A DNA stretch of 64,000 bases from Papaver somniferum (Eukaryota > Streptophyta > Magnoliopsida > Ranunculales > Papaveraceae): positions 154,840,406 through 154,904,405 of the forward strand of contig NC_039363.1 of assembly GCF_003573695.1 (NCBI RefSeq). The letters run 5' to 3'. The notes beneath the pieces are model-generated. The model had not been told where the DNA came from, ran no database searches, and was given only the letters and a program-made list of their open reading frames with translations. Shown piece after piece: positions 33,602 to 45,560 of the stretch (position 1 is its first letter; each line of letters starts with the position of its first letter). The position numbers and the translations under genes were made by a program.

Positions 33602-36135
33602 TCCTCCCTTAAACCAAGATATCATTCAACAAGAATTCCGTAATCCTCTTCTTCACTGATCGACGTTTGCACGTCCTTGTCTTTTCTCATTTTCCATTCC
33701 TCTTCTTCCATTGATAAACGTCAACACGCTTTTGTCTTTTTTCATTCCAGAATTTCGTCATCATTAACAAAATCAATTCACAAACCACAACTAACTTAGA
33801 TAAAAAACCAATCTTCTTCATTACTTACCAACAATCATCAAACACTCACATCGTATTGCTATCATACCGTAGCAATAATCACAAACTTCTTTCACGTTCT
33901 TCTTCATTGTAGTGGAACACAAACCTTAACAAGCTAGAAACACCTCGTTGTGCTCTATACAACTTGCTAACCAAACACAAAAAACAAATTCTTTAACTCA
34001 ATTCACCGAGCATGTAGCTAAAACTCAACTCTTTTTTACTCTTTATCACTATTGTAATGATCCATCTCACCCCATTTTTCGATATTTACAGGTATCATTT
34101 CAGTTTACAACTCATGGGAATTTTACCCATTATTGTTGTGTTCACTTCTCAAATTCCACACTGGAATTTCTTCATTTCTGTAGCCAAATCCCCACTGGGA
34201 TTGCTTCACACAACTCTATACAAATCCCCACACTGGGATTGCTTCACTTCTCACGATCACAACCTTGTGACGTCTCTTCTCTTCACTCTCTCATCACCAC
34301 CTGGTGATAAACTTCTTTTTCTTCATAACCTTGTTGTTGTTTCTTATTCTCTTGTCTTCTTTGTTCCAGTCACTCTTGTTAAAGTCGAATCTTTCACACT
34401 TCTTTTTTCTTCAAGATTCTCTCACAATCTTTCTCTTGTTATGCTTCTGCCACAAGCAATAACTATCACAAAGTCTGCCATACTTTGTAAGACTTCCAAG
34501 TTTCAGCCACAAACTCTTCAATCACCATGTTTGAGCTTAACATGATACCATCCTCCCTTAAGCTCAAACATAACCACCCAACATACCTTGTCATTCTAAG
34601 TTTCTGAATTCTTGTCAACTTAATCAAACCGTACCAGTCATTTTTTACTGAAATACCCTTGATCCGCCATCAAACTGTACCAATCCTTCTTGACTGCAAT
34701 ACAAGCTTTGATCCTCCATCCTCATTGATTTCGAATTCATGACTTAATACTTTGAATCAACCAGTCACCCAAAACTTTTTCACCTTCAAAAATCAACCAA
34801 TGCCCTGCCACAACAACCCTTGCCTAAATTACCTCAAAAATCATCAACATACACAAAAAACTGTTTTCTGCAACGTCTCTGCCAGAAACTATCACACGTT
34901 TTTGTTGTCATCTTATGTTATTCCAAATATCACAAACTGTGACTATTTTGTCACACTTATGTTCAACTGTAACAACCTTTAGTTACGCTTCTGTAACAAT
35001 TCTTCAGTAACACTTAACTGTGACATCCATTTGTCACAATACTGTTCATCTGTAACAGTTCTTCTGCACCTGTAACACAAACTTCCAAAACACTTTCTTA
35101 CACATTTTTTTAATTATTAGGTCGTGAAACCCTATCTGCAGCAAACGACGACCCATAACTGTGTTTCATCAACTTCTTTTCTTATTGTTTACAGCCGTGA
35201 CGGACTCGAGTTCTCGGTCCAATTAACCACAAACCATCATTATCACCAGCAAACTAACATAAACGTCCATCACCAGCCCAAAGTTCAACTCGAACTTGAG
35301 AATAACGTATCACAGATACGAGCTTTCTCTGCCAACAACAGTAGCAATAAAACCTTTACGGTCTCTACCTTCTACTTTGTGAGTGGACGAACACAGCTAC
35401 CAGAACTCATCTTCTCCCGTCTGCTTCCTCATCTCGATCATAACACCATCCAAATCCATCTTCATCGTCACTGTCAATTCTAGTATCAACAACGTCTCCT
35501 TGTATGACAACAACACTATCTCTCTCAGTCAACTGCAATGGCAGCAACGTAAACCTCTTCTCATATTTATTACCATCATCAACCACATCGGTTATATTCA
35601 CCATCAGAACAACAACCACATCAAACTTTAATGGCAGCAAGAATTATCTTCAGCTCGAGCTCTTTCTCAGTCACCATTGCAATCATCGTTAACAGCATCA
35701 AAAGAAAAAAGAAATAGTGAACGTCCTTGTTTCCTTCTCTTCATCGAACTTACAGCAGAACCATCATCTCCGGAAATCAAATCTATGGCAACAACTTTTT
35801 CTTCTTATTTTACTCGTTTTCAATGTTGTTGTAGCAGCAATAACTTTTTTTTTATTTTTTTTTTTTATTCTTGTTATTCTCCAAACCTTAACGTCTTCTT
35901 CCCAGCTATTTTTATTATCATCACAACTTGCGCAGCTTCTCTTTCAACTTTAACAATTCTCTACCACCTAAAAACAAAAATATCTCTTCAACTTTTTTTT
36001 TTATAACTTTTTTTTATTGTGTTATTCTCCAAACCCTAACGTCTTCTTCCCATCTTTTCTTTTAACTTTAACAATTCTCTACCACCGAAAAACAAAAATA
36101 TCTCTTCCAACTTTCTCTTCCTCTCCTCCCTCTAA

Positions 36136-36151
36136 CCTGGTTCTGATACCA
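36136..36151 (-). promoter_or_regulatory. Primer-binding site, initiator-Met tRNA
   Basis: Minus sense TGGTATCAGAACCAGG, two bases from the LTR, matches the complement of the 3' end of plant initiator-Met tRNA (TGGTATCAGAGC type) with one change in the conserved part. Confidence 0.8.
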
Positions 36152-36153
36152 AA

Positions 36154-36551
36154 TGTAGGATCGACCAAGATAGATGAGAGCACAAACGAAAGCAATAAAA
36201 CGATTACATTGATAATCAGTTTGGTGTACGATTCTTATGGCTCAATAGCCTGCTTATCGTCTCACAAACTTGAAGATCACTCAAAGTACTTTGCTAATAA
36301 AAACAAACTCTAAATAAAGCACACTTATAGAAACACAAAGAAACTCTAAACATAGTAAAACTCTAAACACAACAACCGACACAACTTGCTTCTCAAGTTA
36401 GCTCCATCTTCCAAATATCACACAGTGTGTCAACATCGTCTGTCGATTCAACTTGACTGCGTCAACTGCAGCAGTTGATCCACTTGGACTGGAACAACAT
36501 ATGATGTTGATCCACGAACCAAATCACCATATCTTGGTTTAACTTCCAACA
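36154..36551 (-). repeat. 5' LTR (minus sense) of non-coding LTR element
   Basis: 398 bp from TGTAGGATCG to TTCCAACA on the + strand. Pairs with 33108-33601. Confidence 0.82.
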
Positions 36552-37022
36552 ATTCTCGACAAAAATGAACCAAAAATTGAGAATGTGATTCACTTGGTAA
36601 CCATTCTTATATAAAAATTCATAAAAGAAGAGTAATTTGATTATAGTGGAACACTGATATCTAATCCACTAACATGAATCCTCGTGATACTTGAGGCATG
36701 CAAACACACACTTCGACTGAAAAGTTATATATCCCAACAGTTAGGGAATAATCATCGAGTTGCGGACCTTAAAATAAAGATGATTTTGGGTAACTCATCT
36801 GATGAAGATGAAAGAGAATAAAATGATTCGTTGTTCAACATAACTTGAGTCAACAACGAATTAATTCCTCGACTCATAATGATGAAAATATGAGATCAGA
36901 GACGACAAAAGAATAGAAATTAGATGCGGAAGCAACGACGATGGTAAATATGATGTGATAGAGTAAACTGTGAGAAGTAATATACTTGTTCGATACTGAG
37001 TACTCAAAAAAAAAAAAAAAAA
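36552..37022. other. Non-coding stretch up to the assembly gap
   Basis: No gene seen. It ends in an A run (about 37006-37022) directly at the gap. Confidence 0.5.
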
Positions 37023-37139
37023 NNNNNNNNNNNNNNNNNNNNNNNNNNNNNNNNNNNNNNNNNNNNNNNNNNNNNNNNNNNNNNNNNNNNNNNNNNNNNN
37101 NNNNNNNNNNNNNNNNNNNNNNNNNNNNNNNNNNNNNNN
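37023..37139. other. Assembly gap (117 N)
   Basis: 117 unknown bases flanked on both sides by long A runs. Apparent open frames across it are artefacts. The true length is unknown. Confidence 0.99.
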
Positions 37140-37229
37140 AATAAAAAAAAAAAAAAAAAACATCGTCGATAAATAAAAATGAATGCGGAAGCAATTTGGT
37201 TTGAGGAAAAAAAAAATTGATCTTTTCCT

Positions 37230-37600
37230 GCTCTGATACCATATTAAACTTATGATAAGAGATCAGAATCAGATGTAAATTTAGAGAAGACTACAATTAA
37301 AGTGGTTCGGCACTATTAGCATACATCCACTGATAAACCCCATAGGGGTGAAATATATTATGATCATCAGAAATTCTGAGATATTTTTACACTTACATTA
37401 TGTTACCTATTTATAGGGGTAATAGGAATCAGTAAACCCTAAGACTAGCTAGATTAAGCTTATCCCAAGGATACAAATTTATTATGTATATTTAGTTGAC
37501 CGGTAGAAAAGACCGATGGTTGACACCTTGCTTCTTACTTTCTTATGTTTTAGATTTTCTTTGCGCAAGCTGCTTGTTGCTGCTGTATAAAAGGAAATAG
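37230..37600 (-). mobile_element. Candidate copia-type LTR with initiator-Met primer site
   Basis: In minus sense TGGTATCAGAGC (37230-37241) is an exact initiator-Met primer site. The sequence to its right would be a 5' LTR starting about 37254 (TGATAAGAGATC on +), with a minus-sense TATA box (CTATAAATAGG, near 37408-37418). No matching second LTR or coding interior is visible; the interior would lie under the gap. The right boundary is a guess. Confidence 0.45.
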
Positions 37601-38360
37601 ACTGAGGGCGAGGACCAAGGCTTGAGTTTTAATATATGAAATTTATATATGGTAAGTGGAGTTCTCATCTCTTTCGATAAAAGTGTACTGAATAGAGCTT
37701 CATTGGCAGATAAGTTTTCTGATTTAGCATATGATGGGTTGGATTTTCAATGTGTACATAATTGTACACCTGTTAATTTTCAATATGCACAAAGTTATAC
37801 ACCAGCCATTAATATGCACATAGTTCCGACATTTGATGACAATTTGGAAGCTTGCGAGAAGGTGAATATAGTACACATATTTTGGCTTCCACATACTGTG
37901 TTTGTGTTATGTTGCTGAGTACTATTCTTGTTAATGTGTTGTTGTGGAACCAACTACTCACACTTGTTTAAATATTGATGTAATTTTTTCACAGAGGGGT
38001 GCCGATAATATTGGAATATTTCATTGCAATCGACAACGACAGAATCAAGTTAGCAAGGGAACGGAAAGACATGCTTCTAGGCACCTTGTTTTGTCTTTGG
38101 ATTTTCTGGATTTTTATACATGTGTACATGTTTGTACACCAGTGTAAACTAAGATTTTTAAAATATGAGAATTATATAGTCATATGGGTACTCTTTTTGT
38201 AGCTCTCAGAAAGAGCTTTCCGACTACATAAAATTTTCGAATTTTGGACAAACAGTTCGAAAGATAAATTGTTTTTTAATTATTTTTATGTTATTTAAAA
38301 TTGCTGACATTATCATGAGTCACTTTGGACTAAACTTTAAATATTTAAACTAAACTAGTT
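37601..38360. other. Non-coding stretch, gene fragment not recognised
   Basis: The open stretch at 37649-37918 (MVSGVLISFDKSVLNRASLA...) and the one at 37944-38202 have no recognisable domain. Both contain a TGTACA...TTGTACACC pattern (near 37757 and 38121), so the region may be an old duplication. Confidence 0.4.
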
Positions 38361-38460
38361 TGAAACCCGTGCTACGCACCGAGACTGCTGAAAGTTTTTA
38401 CAGCGTTCGTTCATGTCCACTGGGGTGGGGCTTCGCCCCGCACCCGTTCTGATTTGAGTT
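38361..38460. mobile_element. Helitron-like terminal segment (copy 1)
   Basis: AACCCGTGCTACGCACCG followed about 60 bp later by a GC hairpin (GTGGGGC-TTC-GCCCCGCAC). A CCCGTGCTACGCAC motif near the 5' end is common in plant Helitrons. The TC and CTRR ends were not fixed. Confidence 0.35.
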
Positions 38461-38559
38461 CTATTATAAAGATACTATCCAACAAATTGAAAATTAAAAA
38501 AATAAAACCGTGTAATTAAAAAATTATAATAATTAAATGTACAATACTATTATAATCTA

Positions 38560-41500
38560 AAGATCTCACACGGTTTTGAAAACTAATTTGAAGCAATCTA
38601 ATATAAGTAACCAATTCTATAACTCCCAATAGTTAAATGAATAATCATACTCACTATATAGTTGTATCAATATATGATACAGGAGACACTAAAAAGATAT
38701 GATATTTATATAAATTGGATTACCAATTCAAAAAGGCACAGAGCATATGAAGTACTTCCCGTCAAAGAAATATACTCAAGGAAATTCACTGAAGAAATCA
38801 CCGGGTAAGGAAAGCATTTTCCCCGTCTTTATTATATTAATCTAGTGTGTAACCCGTGTTATGCACTGGGTACAATACGAATTGGCTCTCATTTGGTGAG
38901 GCGAGGCTTCGCCCCACACCCGTCTTAAAAAGCGTCCCAATTAACCACCGCAGTGCGTAATAACACTTGACACTAAATTCACCGGTTATATATTATTTAA
39001 AGTTTTGGAGATTACGAAATCCTCTTAAAGAAAATACTATTAAAATTATACTTCCTAATAATCAGAAAGCAATTCATGACATTGCCAACATCAATATTAT
39101 AGGTGAAGTCTAAAAATAATTATTCGAAAAATAATAATTGTATATTATAAGTGAAATCTAAAAATAATTATTCGAAAAATAGTAATTGTTAAGGCTAGAT
39201 TTGAGGTCTCTACTCAAAGTAGCACTACAACTACCCGTAGTCTTGCTAGATTTTGGAATAAATTTTTTCAACTTAAAAGTAAAGAAATAAAATCATAATA
39301 AAATTATAGCTCAAAACCCATATAATGGCTTCCAGTTCAGCCAAATCCCGTCTGTTTCACCCACTATACATGATCTTGCATACCACATTATATACTTGCG
39401 TTAAGAATCAAGTAGCCAACTCAATTGCTTCTCCAGGCTCCAACTCCTCCCGTAGTTAAATTAAAAATTACACTAATATAGTTGTATCAATATTTGTTAT
39501 GTATTAGAGACAGTAAAAAAATAATATTAATATAAAATATATTGCAAACTCTAAAAACTGTATATCATATGAAGTGCTTCCCGTTGAAGAAGATGTAATC
39601 AAGGAAATGCACTGATATATCTTTTTTCAGAAATCATATACTTATTTTAAGAATAAAGGGTAACCCAGTTACTATTCCAGTCTCCGTTATAAACTTGTAT
39701 CAATTTTCATATAAAAGACACTAAAAGAAACCGGGATATTAATATAAAATAGATTCTCAACTCCAAATAATGCAACACATATGAGGTGCTTCCCGTCGAA
39801 GAAGATGTAATCAAGAAATGCACTGATATATCTATCTTCAGAAATCATAACTTATAGTTAAATGAAATATCACACTCATTATATGTAGTATCAATATAAT
39901 ATTAAAGATACTAAAAAGAAATCCAGATATTAATATAATTTTTTTAATATATTAGAGACACTAAAAAAAAAGAAATATCACACTCGCTATGTATTTGTAT
40001 CAATATATAATATTAAAGACATTTAAAAGAAATCCGGATATTAATATAAAATTTGTTGTATATTAGAAACACTAAAAAAAGAAATTAATATAAAATAGAT
40101 TGTGAACTCCAGATAGTGTAAAGCATATGAAGTGCTTCCTGTCGAAGAAGATGTAACCAGGAAAATTCACTGATATACCTTTTTTCGGAAATCATATACT
40201 TGCGCGAAGAATCAAGGGTCAACACAATTACTATTCCAGTCTCCAATCCCTTATAATAAAATGAATTAGCACACTCACTATATATTTGTATCAATATATA
40301 ATACTAAAGACACTAAAACTAAATCTGGATATTAATATAAAATAGATTTTAAACTCTAAATAATGTAACACATATGAAGTGTTTCCCATAGAAAAAGATG
40401 TACTCAGGAAAATCCACTGATATATCTTTCTTCTTAAATCATATATTTGCTTGAAGAATTAAGCAGCCGACTTAACTTCTCCACCGGACTCCAACTCCCT
40501 ATAGTTAAATTAAAAATCACACTAATATAGTTGTATCCATATTTGCTATATATTAGAGACACTAAAAAAAATGATATTAATATACACTATATACATAGAT
40601 TGCGAACTCTAAATAACTGGAAATCCATCCACATATGATGACCCTGGACATAGTAGCAATGTCAAGAAAGATATCAATAACCAGTTTGGCGTATTTGTAA
40701 TAAGAATCAAGCGACTAACTTAACTTCTCTTCCAGAGCCCAACTTTTTACAGTTAGATGAAAAATCCCATTTACTATATAGGTATCGATATATATATTAG
40801 AGACACTAGAAAAAATCACGATATTAATCTAAAATAATTGTCAATTCTAAATAGTGCAGAGCATATCAAGTGTTTCCGGTCAAAGAAGATATTATCAAGG
40901 AAATACACGAGTATATCTTTCTTCAGAAACCATATACTTGAAAAATAAAGCGGCCAACTCAACCGCTCTTCCAGACTCTATTTTCTTGTAGATTAATGAA
41001 AAATCGCAAACACTATATAGTTGTAGTGATATATGACATTAGAGATCCAAAAAATAATAATAAAAAAATGATATGAATATAAAGTAGAATGTCAACTGTA
41101 AATAGTGCAAAGCGTTTGAATTTCTTCCCGTCGAAGAAGATGTAGTTAATGAGATGCGCTGACATATCATTTTTCAGAAATTATGTACTTGTGTTAAAAA
41201 TAAAGTGGCCCAAATAACTGCTCTTCCATGCTCCAGCAACTTGTATTTAAATGAAAAATCACACTCATTATATAGTTGTATCAATATCTAATATTAGAGA
41301 CACTAAAAACACATATATAAAATAGATTGCCAGCTCTAAATAATGTGAAGAATATGAAGTGCTTCCTGTCAAAGAAGATGTAATCAATGAGATGCACTTA
41401 TAAATATCTTCAGAGATTATATACTTGGGTTAAAAATCAAGCGGCCAACTCAACTGCAAATCCACGCTCCAATAACTTGTATTTAAATGAAAAATCACAC

Positions 41501-41640
41501 TCACTATATAGTTGTATCAATATATGATATTAGAGACATTAAAAAAATACACGATATAAATATAAAATAGGTTGCCAAATATAAATAGTGCTAAGCATAT
41601 GAAGTGCTTCCCGTCAAATAAATGTACTAATTCTTCAAAA
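38560..41640. repeat. Tandem array with period near 245 bp (about ten degenerate units)
   Basis: A marker block, CATATGAAGTGCTTCCCGTC then (A/G)AAGAAGATGTAATCAAGG, recurs near 38748, 39568, 39779, 40125, 40373, 40862, 41110, 41352 and 41597. A badly degraded unit lies near 40630. Most spacings are 242-248 bp, with exceptions of 211 and 346. Other shared parts of the unit are TTAAATGAAAAATCACACTC, CTATATAGTTGTATCAATAT and ATTAGAGACACTAAAAA. No coding sequence. The first two marker blocks are separated by other sequence (38830-39250) that includes the second Helitron-like segment. Confidence 0.88.
38852..38930. mobile_element. Helitron-like terminal segment (copy 2)
   Basis: AACCCGTGTTATGCACTGGG and, further on, GGCTTCGCCCCACACCCGT repeat the layout of 38361-38460 about 490 bp away. 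The preceding ATTAATCTAGTG resembles the AT-rich leader of such ends. Confidence 0.35.
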
Positions 41641-42671
41641 ACCGAGCATATTAACTGCCAGTGTGAGGCTTTATTGAGTTCCTCACTGCAAGGGAAAACC
41701 TACACTATTTAATGCGAGTAATGTAGTGAAATAAACAAAAAACAATTTTTTTTTTTTGCAAAAGACGATCAAAATTAATAGAAAAAGAAAACATACCCTA
41801 ATTTCCATCTGGTTTGAACTGAAAACCTTCGACCCGACTAACTCATAATGCGATGAGAACTCAAACCCTAGTCTTTGTTGAGTCTAAATTGAGAAACCAC
41901 AACCTACAAACAAACAAAAAAAAAAGAAAAAAAAAAGGAAATCAGTAAAAAAATGAGGAACTTTTTGATTTCTAGCTTACTCTTTCTTCTTTTGCTTGAT
42001 TGTGTGGGTAAAAAGCTCCAAAATAGAGCCCAAATGAGTGGATGGTCTAAGTAGACAATAAACTTAAAAGACATTTCACTGGAAGTATAATTAATTTTCA
42101 ACGGAGCAGTGGAAAAACAACCAACAATTTCTCTGAGACCACATGCACTGCCCAAGTTTGTGTAAGATAGAAATTTTGATTATGAGAATAAAGTGATAAT
42201 ATTATTTGTGGTTGAAATAAAGGGAATAACCATGTTGATTTAACGAAAATTATCAATTGGAAAAATAAGGAATGATTAATTATAATCTTCGGGTGTACAA
42301 AAGAACGTAAATTTCAGTAACTACAATTGTCAAATGAAATTGTGCAATTTAGAGGAATTCATCGATAATAATAACAAAAGAAAATGTATATTTATAGATG
42401 CTGGTAAAAATGAAAAAGTAGATGGGGTACCGATTGGTATCTCTAAGGAGAGTTTCCCTTTCTACAACTTATCGATGCCAATATACGAAGTCATATTTAT
42501 CGATATCAATTCTTCTAATTTTCTATATTCCAACCATATCAAGTTTCCTTCCGCATGTTTTACCTCCTGCAATATCCTCTAACGGAAACATACATTGCAT
42601 CCTGAAATGAAAGAGTACTGCTGACGCAAAAGAAATAACAATTTTTTCCAAAAATAAAAAGTTTTTTTTTT
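41641..42671. other. Non-coding stretch
   Basis: AT-rich with A and T runs. The open frames at 41904-42155 and 42334-42610 show no recognisable protein. No gene called. Confidence 0.5.
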
Positions 42672-42968
42672 CAATTTCTTTCAGAGCCTTATATACGGGA
42701 GATTAGGACATGCAAATGAGTTCGATCTTGAACTCATAACTTGATCAGAAAACCAAATATGGTCGTTTTATAATTTCTTTCAGAGCCTTATATACGGGAG
42801 ATTAGGACATGTAAATGAGTTCGATCTAGAACTAATAACTTGATCGAAAAACCAAATATGGTTGTTTTATAATTTCTTTCATGGCATTATACAGGAAAAA
42901 TTAAGACATGTAAATGAGCTCAACTTTCAGCTGACATCTTGATTTATGGAATCATAGGATTATAAAGT
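42672..42968. repeat. 99-bp tandem repeat, three units
   Basis: Units start with AATTTCTTTCAGAGCCTTAT at about 42673, 42772 and 42871. The first two are near identical (GGGAGATTAGGACATG, then AAATGAGTTCGATCT); the third is diverged. Confidence 0.88.
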
Positions 42969-43378
42969 TAGGCACCGGGGGAACCTGGTATAATTACACA
43001 TCGGGGAACCGCTTACAAAGTTAAATAGCAGTAAATTGGTTAATTTTATTATTTGACTTTTATGAAATGATAATTGGAGTGATTAGGATCAACAATAAGA
43101 TCCATAAAACCCTCAAGAGGACATTCACTTGAATAAATAGTTTGAAAGAAAAACAACAATAGAAAGTTTAATATTCTTGATCTCTTTGTTCTAAAAGTCA
43201 TAGACTCTAAATTTGGTTTCTTGGTAGGTACATTTCTACCGGTAGTGTGTTGCATTACTTATGTAAGGCAACTCTGTAACTTACCAAATGCCAAAAAACA
43301 TCTAACCACTTTTTTTCTTTGTACAGTTCGATCTCGATCTCGAATATGCTAAAAGTTATAGTTTTCAAGACTGCTTTG

Positions 43379-43480
43379 TTTATTATGGTGATGACAACTG
43401 CCAGTACCACTACTTCTGGAGCATATTTATTTATTATGGGGACGACAACTGCCACTACCACCACTTCTGGAACATTATTG
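43379..43480. repeat. 51-bp tandem duplication
   Basis: TTTATTATGG(T/G)GA(T/C)GACAACT followed by GCCA(G/C)TACCAC, at 43379 and 43430. Confidence 0.85.
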
Positions 43481-44483
43481 CATTTTTGAACTACAAAGTG
43501 ACGTATGTTTAAAAAGAAAAAAAAGTAGAAAGTTACATCTTGTATGACTATTAACAGTAAAAACTAACAAAAAGGACATGCAATTTCATTTTTCTTATTT
43601 GATCCATAACAAATTAACGGGCTTACTACCAGCATAAACGGAATTATAATACTCATCTAGCATTTAGACAAAGTAGACACTTATGCTAATCCGTGTAATA
43701 TGTTCCACATCCGTATATCTTCTGCATATATGAAATGGAAAAGTTCGGAAAAAGTACACGAAATACCTTGGTTAGCATATTTTTAGAAGAACACCATAAA
43801 TGTTAATCATTTTTGCGGTGAAAAAAAATAACAAAACTACAGCTATTGATGTTAAACAAAATTTACTATCAACTAAATTGTATTTTACGGAGATAATGCT
43901 TATGATATGTCGAGTATGTGGTAATGTCGGCAGATTTGTAAATCGATCCATATTTGGAACATGATAAGCATAGTTTAAATATAAACCTTGTCCAGCAGAT
44001 TTGGCTTGGCCAAGAAAGTCGATTCCTATTTCAGCTAGTAGGACAATTATCATGGGCTAATTAAAATCAAAGAGGAATCTTAGGAAAAATAAAGGAAAAG
44101 AAATGATTCTATTGCCACTTAACCACGTTTATGTTTTGTGTTCATAATACCTGCAGAAACAAAAGTACAAAGCAAAGAAGAATCTTAGTAACACAAAGTA
44201 AAAAAAAATTATTTTACTGCTGCAAACCCGATTACAAACGCCATGCAATAAACCTAAATATTTTATTCTTGCACATACCCATATGTAAAGACTTAAAAGG
44301 TTTAAAAGAGACAAAGAGATATACCGAACTCTACATGCTATCTAGATATCTTTCCTTGCGGAAATATATTCGAAATACAACAGAAAACCTTTGAGCACAC
44401 CTGCTAAACAACCAACCAACGCAAATCAGTCTGCAAAAGAAGCCACACGTGAAGACAATCTGTTTGCCTTTGATCCAACCATT

Positions 44484-44489
<6 letters not shown>

Positions 44490-44517
<28 letters not shown>
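44490..44517. repeat. (TA)n microsatellite
   Basis: 14 TA units without interruption. Confidence 0.95.
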
Positions 44518-44617
44518 AGAATTAATAAAACTACAAAATGAAAAATGTTTTGGAATAAATATCCATAAAAATCTATTCTTTTTACTTTTTAAGATGGATA
44601 CCTGCATTTAGTATACT

Positions 44618-44642
44618 CACACACACACACACACACACACAC
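44618..44642. repeat. (CA)n microsatellite
   Basis: About 12 CA units, 100 bp from the TA run. Confidence 0.95.
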
Positions 44643-45161
44643 GATATATATAGATAATTCTATAAATATCACATTTGTGTCGCCTAAAAATAGTTTAAAT
44701 TTTCTTAATTATATGGAATAAATGTAGATTCTTGGGATTAATATAGAAGCACAAACGTAGGTATTTTAAATATGGATATATATACATACTTTTGTCACCT
44801 TTAATATAACATGGAATAAATATAGGTCACATTAGGTCTCATCAGATCATAGCCATCTGGTTGAAATATAGAATCCAGTTCAAAATATGGACATCCAAAT
44901 GGATAGAATAAGTAATTTCAATAATGCAATGAGTATGAAAACAAATAGGTAGAATAAGTAACTTCAATAATGCATGAGTATGAAACACAGGAGTAATACT
45001 TGCACGATCACGTTATTATGGAGGCCATACCAAAAATTATTAATCCAGAAAATGATGGAATAAGACCATTCATAAAACAAATTTGATGGAACAACCAATA
45101 ACGCTGATGTTTTATTAAAAAAAAGAAGTAGGTTTTTCTAAAATTAGGCTCTTATATATAA

Positions 45162-45560
45162 GCATTTGATCAAAAAAATGGAGTTTCTTGTACCTCATAT
45201 GCTTCTCCTCTTATGTAGTCCACATGGAAAATGTAAACACCAATTGAACATCAACAAACCGCCAATCACTAGGATAGTATGATGACTCCGTCGACTAATT
45301 GGCGGTTTGAGGTCGGGATGTTTCCCTCTCGACGATGAAGCTTATCCCCAATCGTCTCACAGGCCGACCTTGACCCCATATTTTGGGGTCATATCAACAG
45401 AAAGGATCGCTCGTCTTTCGGCTTGCCCCGAAAGAATCTCTAACTTGCTTGGCTTAGCGCTTGCATTTATGATCAAGAAAATGGAGTTACTTGTACCTCA
45501 TATGCTTCTCCTCGTATGTAGTCCAGATGGAAAATGTGAACATCAATTAAACATCAACAA
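45162..45560. repeat. Direct repeats of about 98 bp around a GC-richer 200-bp segment
   Basis: 45162-45259 and 45462-45560 match closely (GAGTT(T/A)CTTGTACCTCATATGC, then CAT(A)TGGAAAATGT and CATCAACAAA). Between them lies a segment much richer in G and C than its surroundings. It begins with an 11-bp inverted repeat, AAACCGCCAAT (45256-45266) and ATTGGCGGTTT (45298-45308). The open frame 45307-45684 runs out of it and is not trusted. Confidence 0.7.

Larger units (their letters stand above)
33108..36551 (-). mobile_element. Non-coding LTR retrotransposon (LARD/TRIM-like), minus strand
   Basis: Two related terminal repeats (about 33108-33601 and 36154-36551) enclose about 2.55 kb. A primer-binding site for initiator-Met tRNA sits at 36136-36151, and a purine tract in minus sense (AAGGGAGGA) abuts the left LTR at 33602-33610. 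This gives minus orientation. The interior has no gag or pol motif; its open frames (33948-34545, 35124-35483, 35677-36006) are low-complexity. The outer left boundary is uncertain by some tens of bases and no target duplication was found. Likely non-autonomous, probably dependent on a copia-type partner. Confidence 0.75.
43481..45161. other. Non-coding AT-rich stretch with microsatellites
   Basis: No gene seen. A TA run and a CA run are listed separately. An imperfect duplication around AATGGATAGAATAAGTAA(T/C)TTCAATAATGC lies near 44897 and 44948. Confidence 0.5.

Noticed and set aside
33948..36313. Several overlapping open frames of 60-160 codons
   Set aside because: They lie inside a non-coding LTR element, are pyrimidine-rich and low-complexity, and match no known retroelement protein.
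36861..37242. Open frames running through the N gap
   Set aside because: The translation is mostly unknown residues and poly-Phe from A runs; an artefact of the gap.
42672..42968. CRISPR-like appearance of repeats
   Set aside because: Units are contiguous without unique spacers, and this is plant nuclear DNA.
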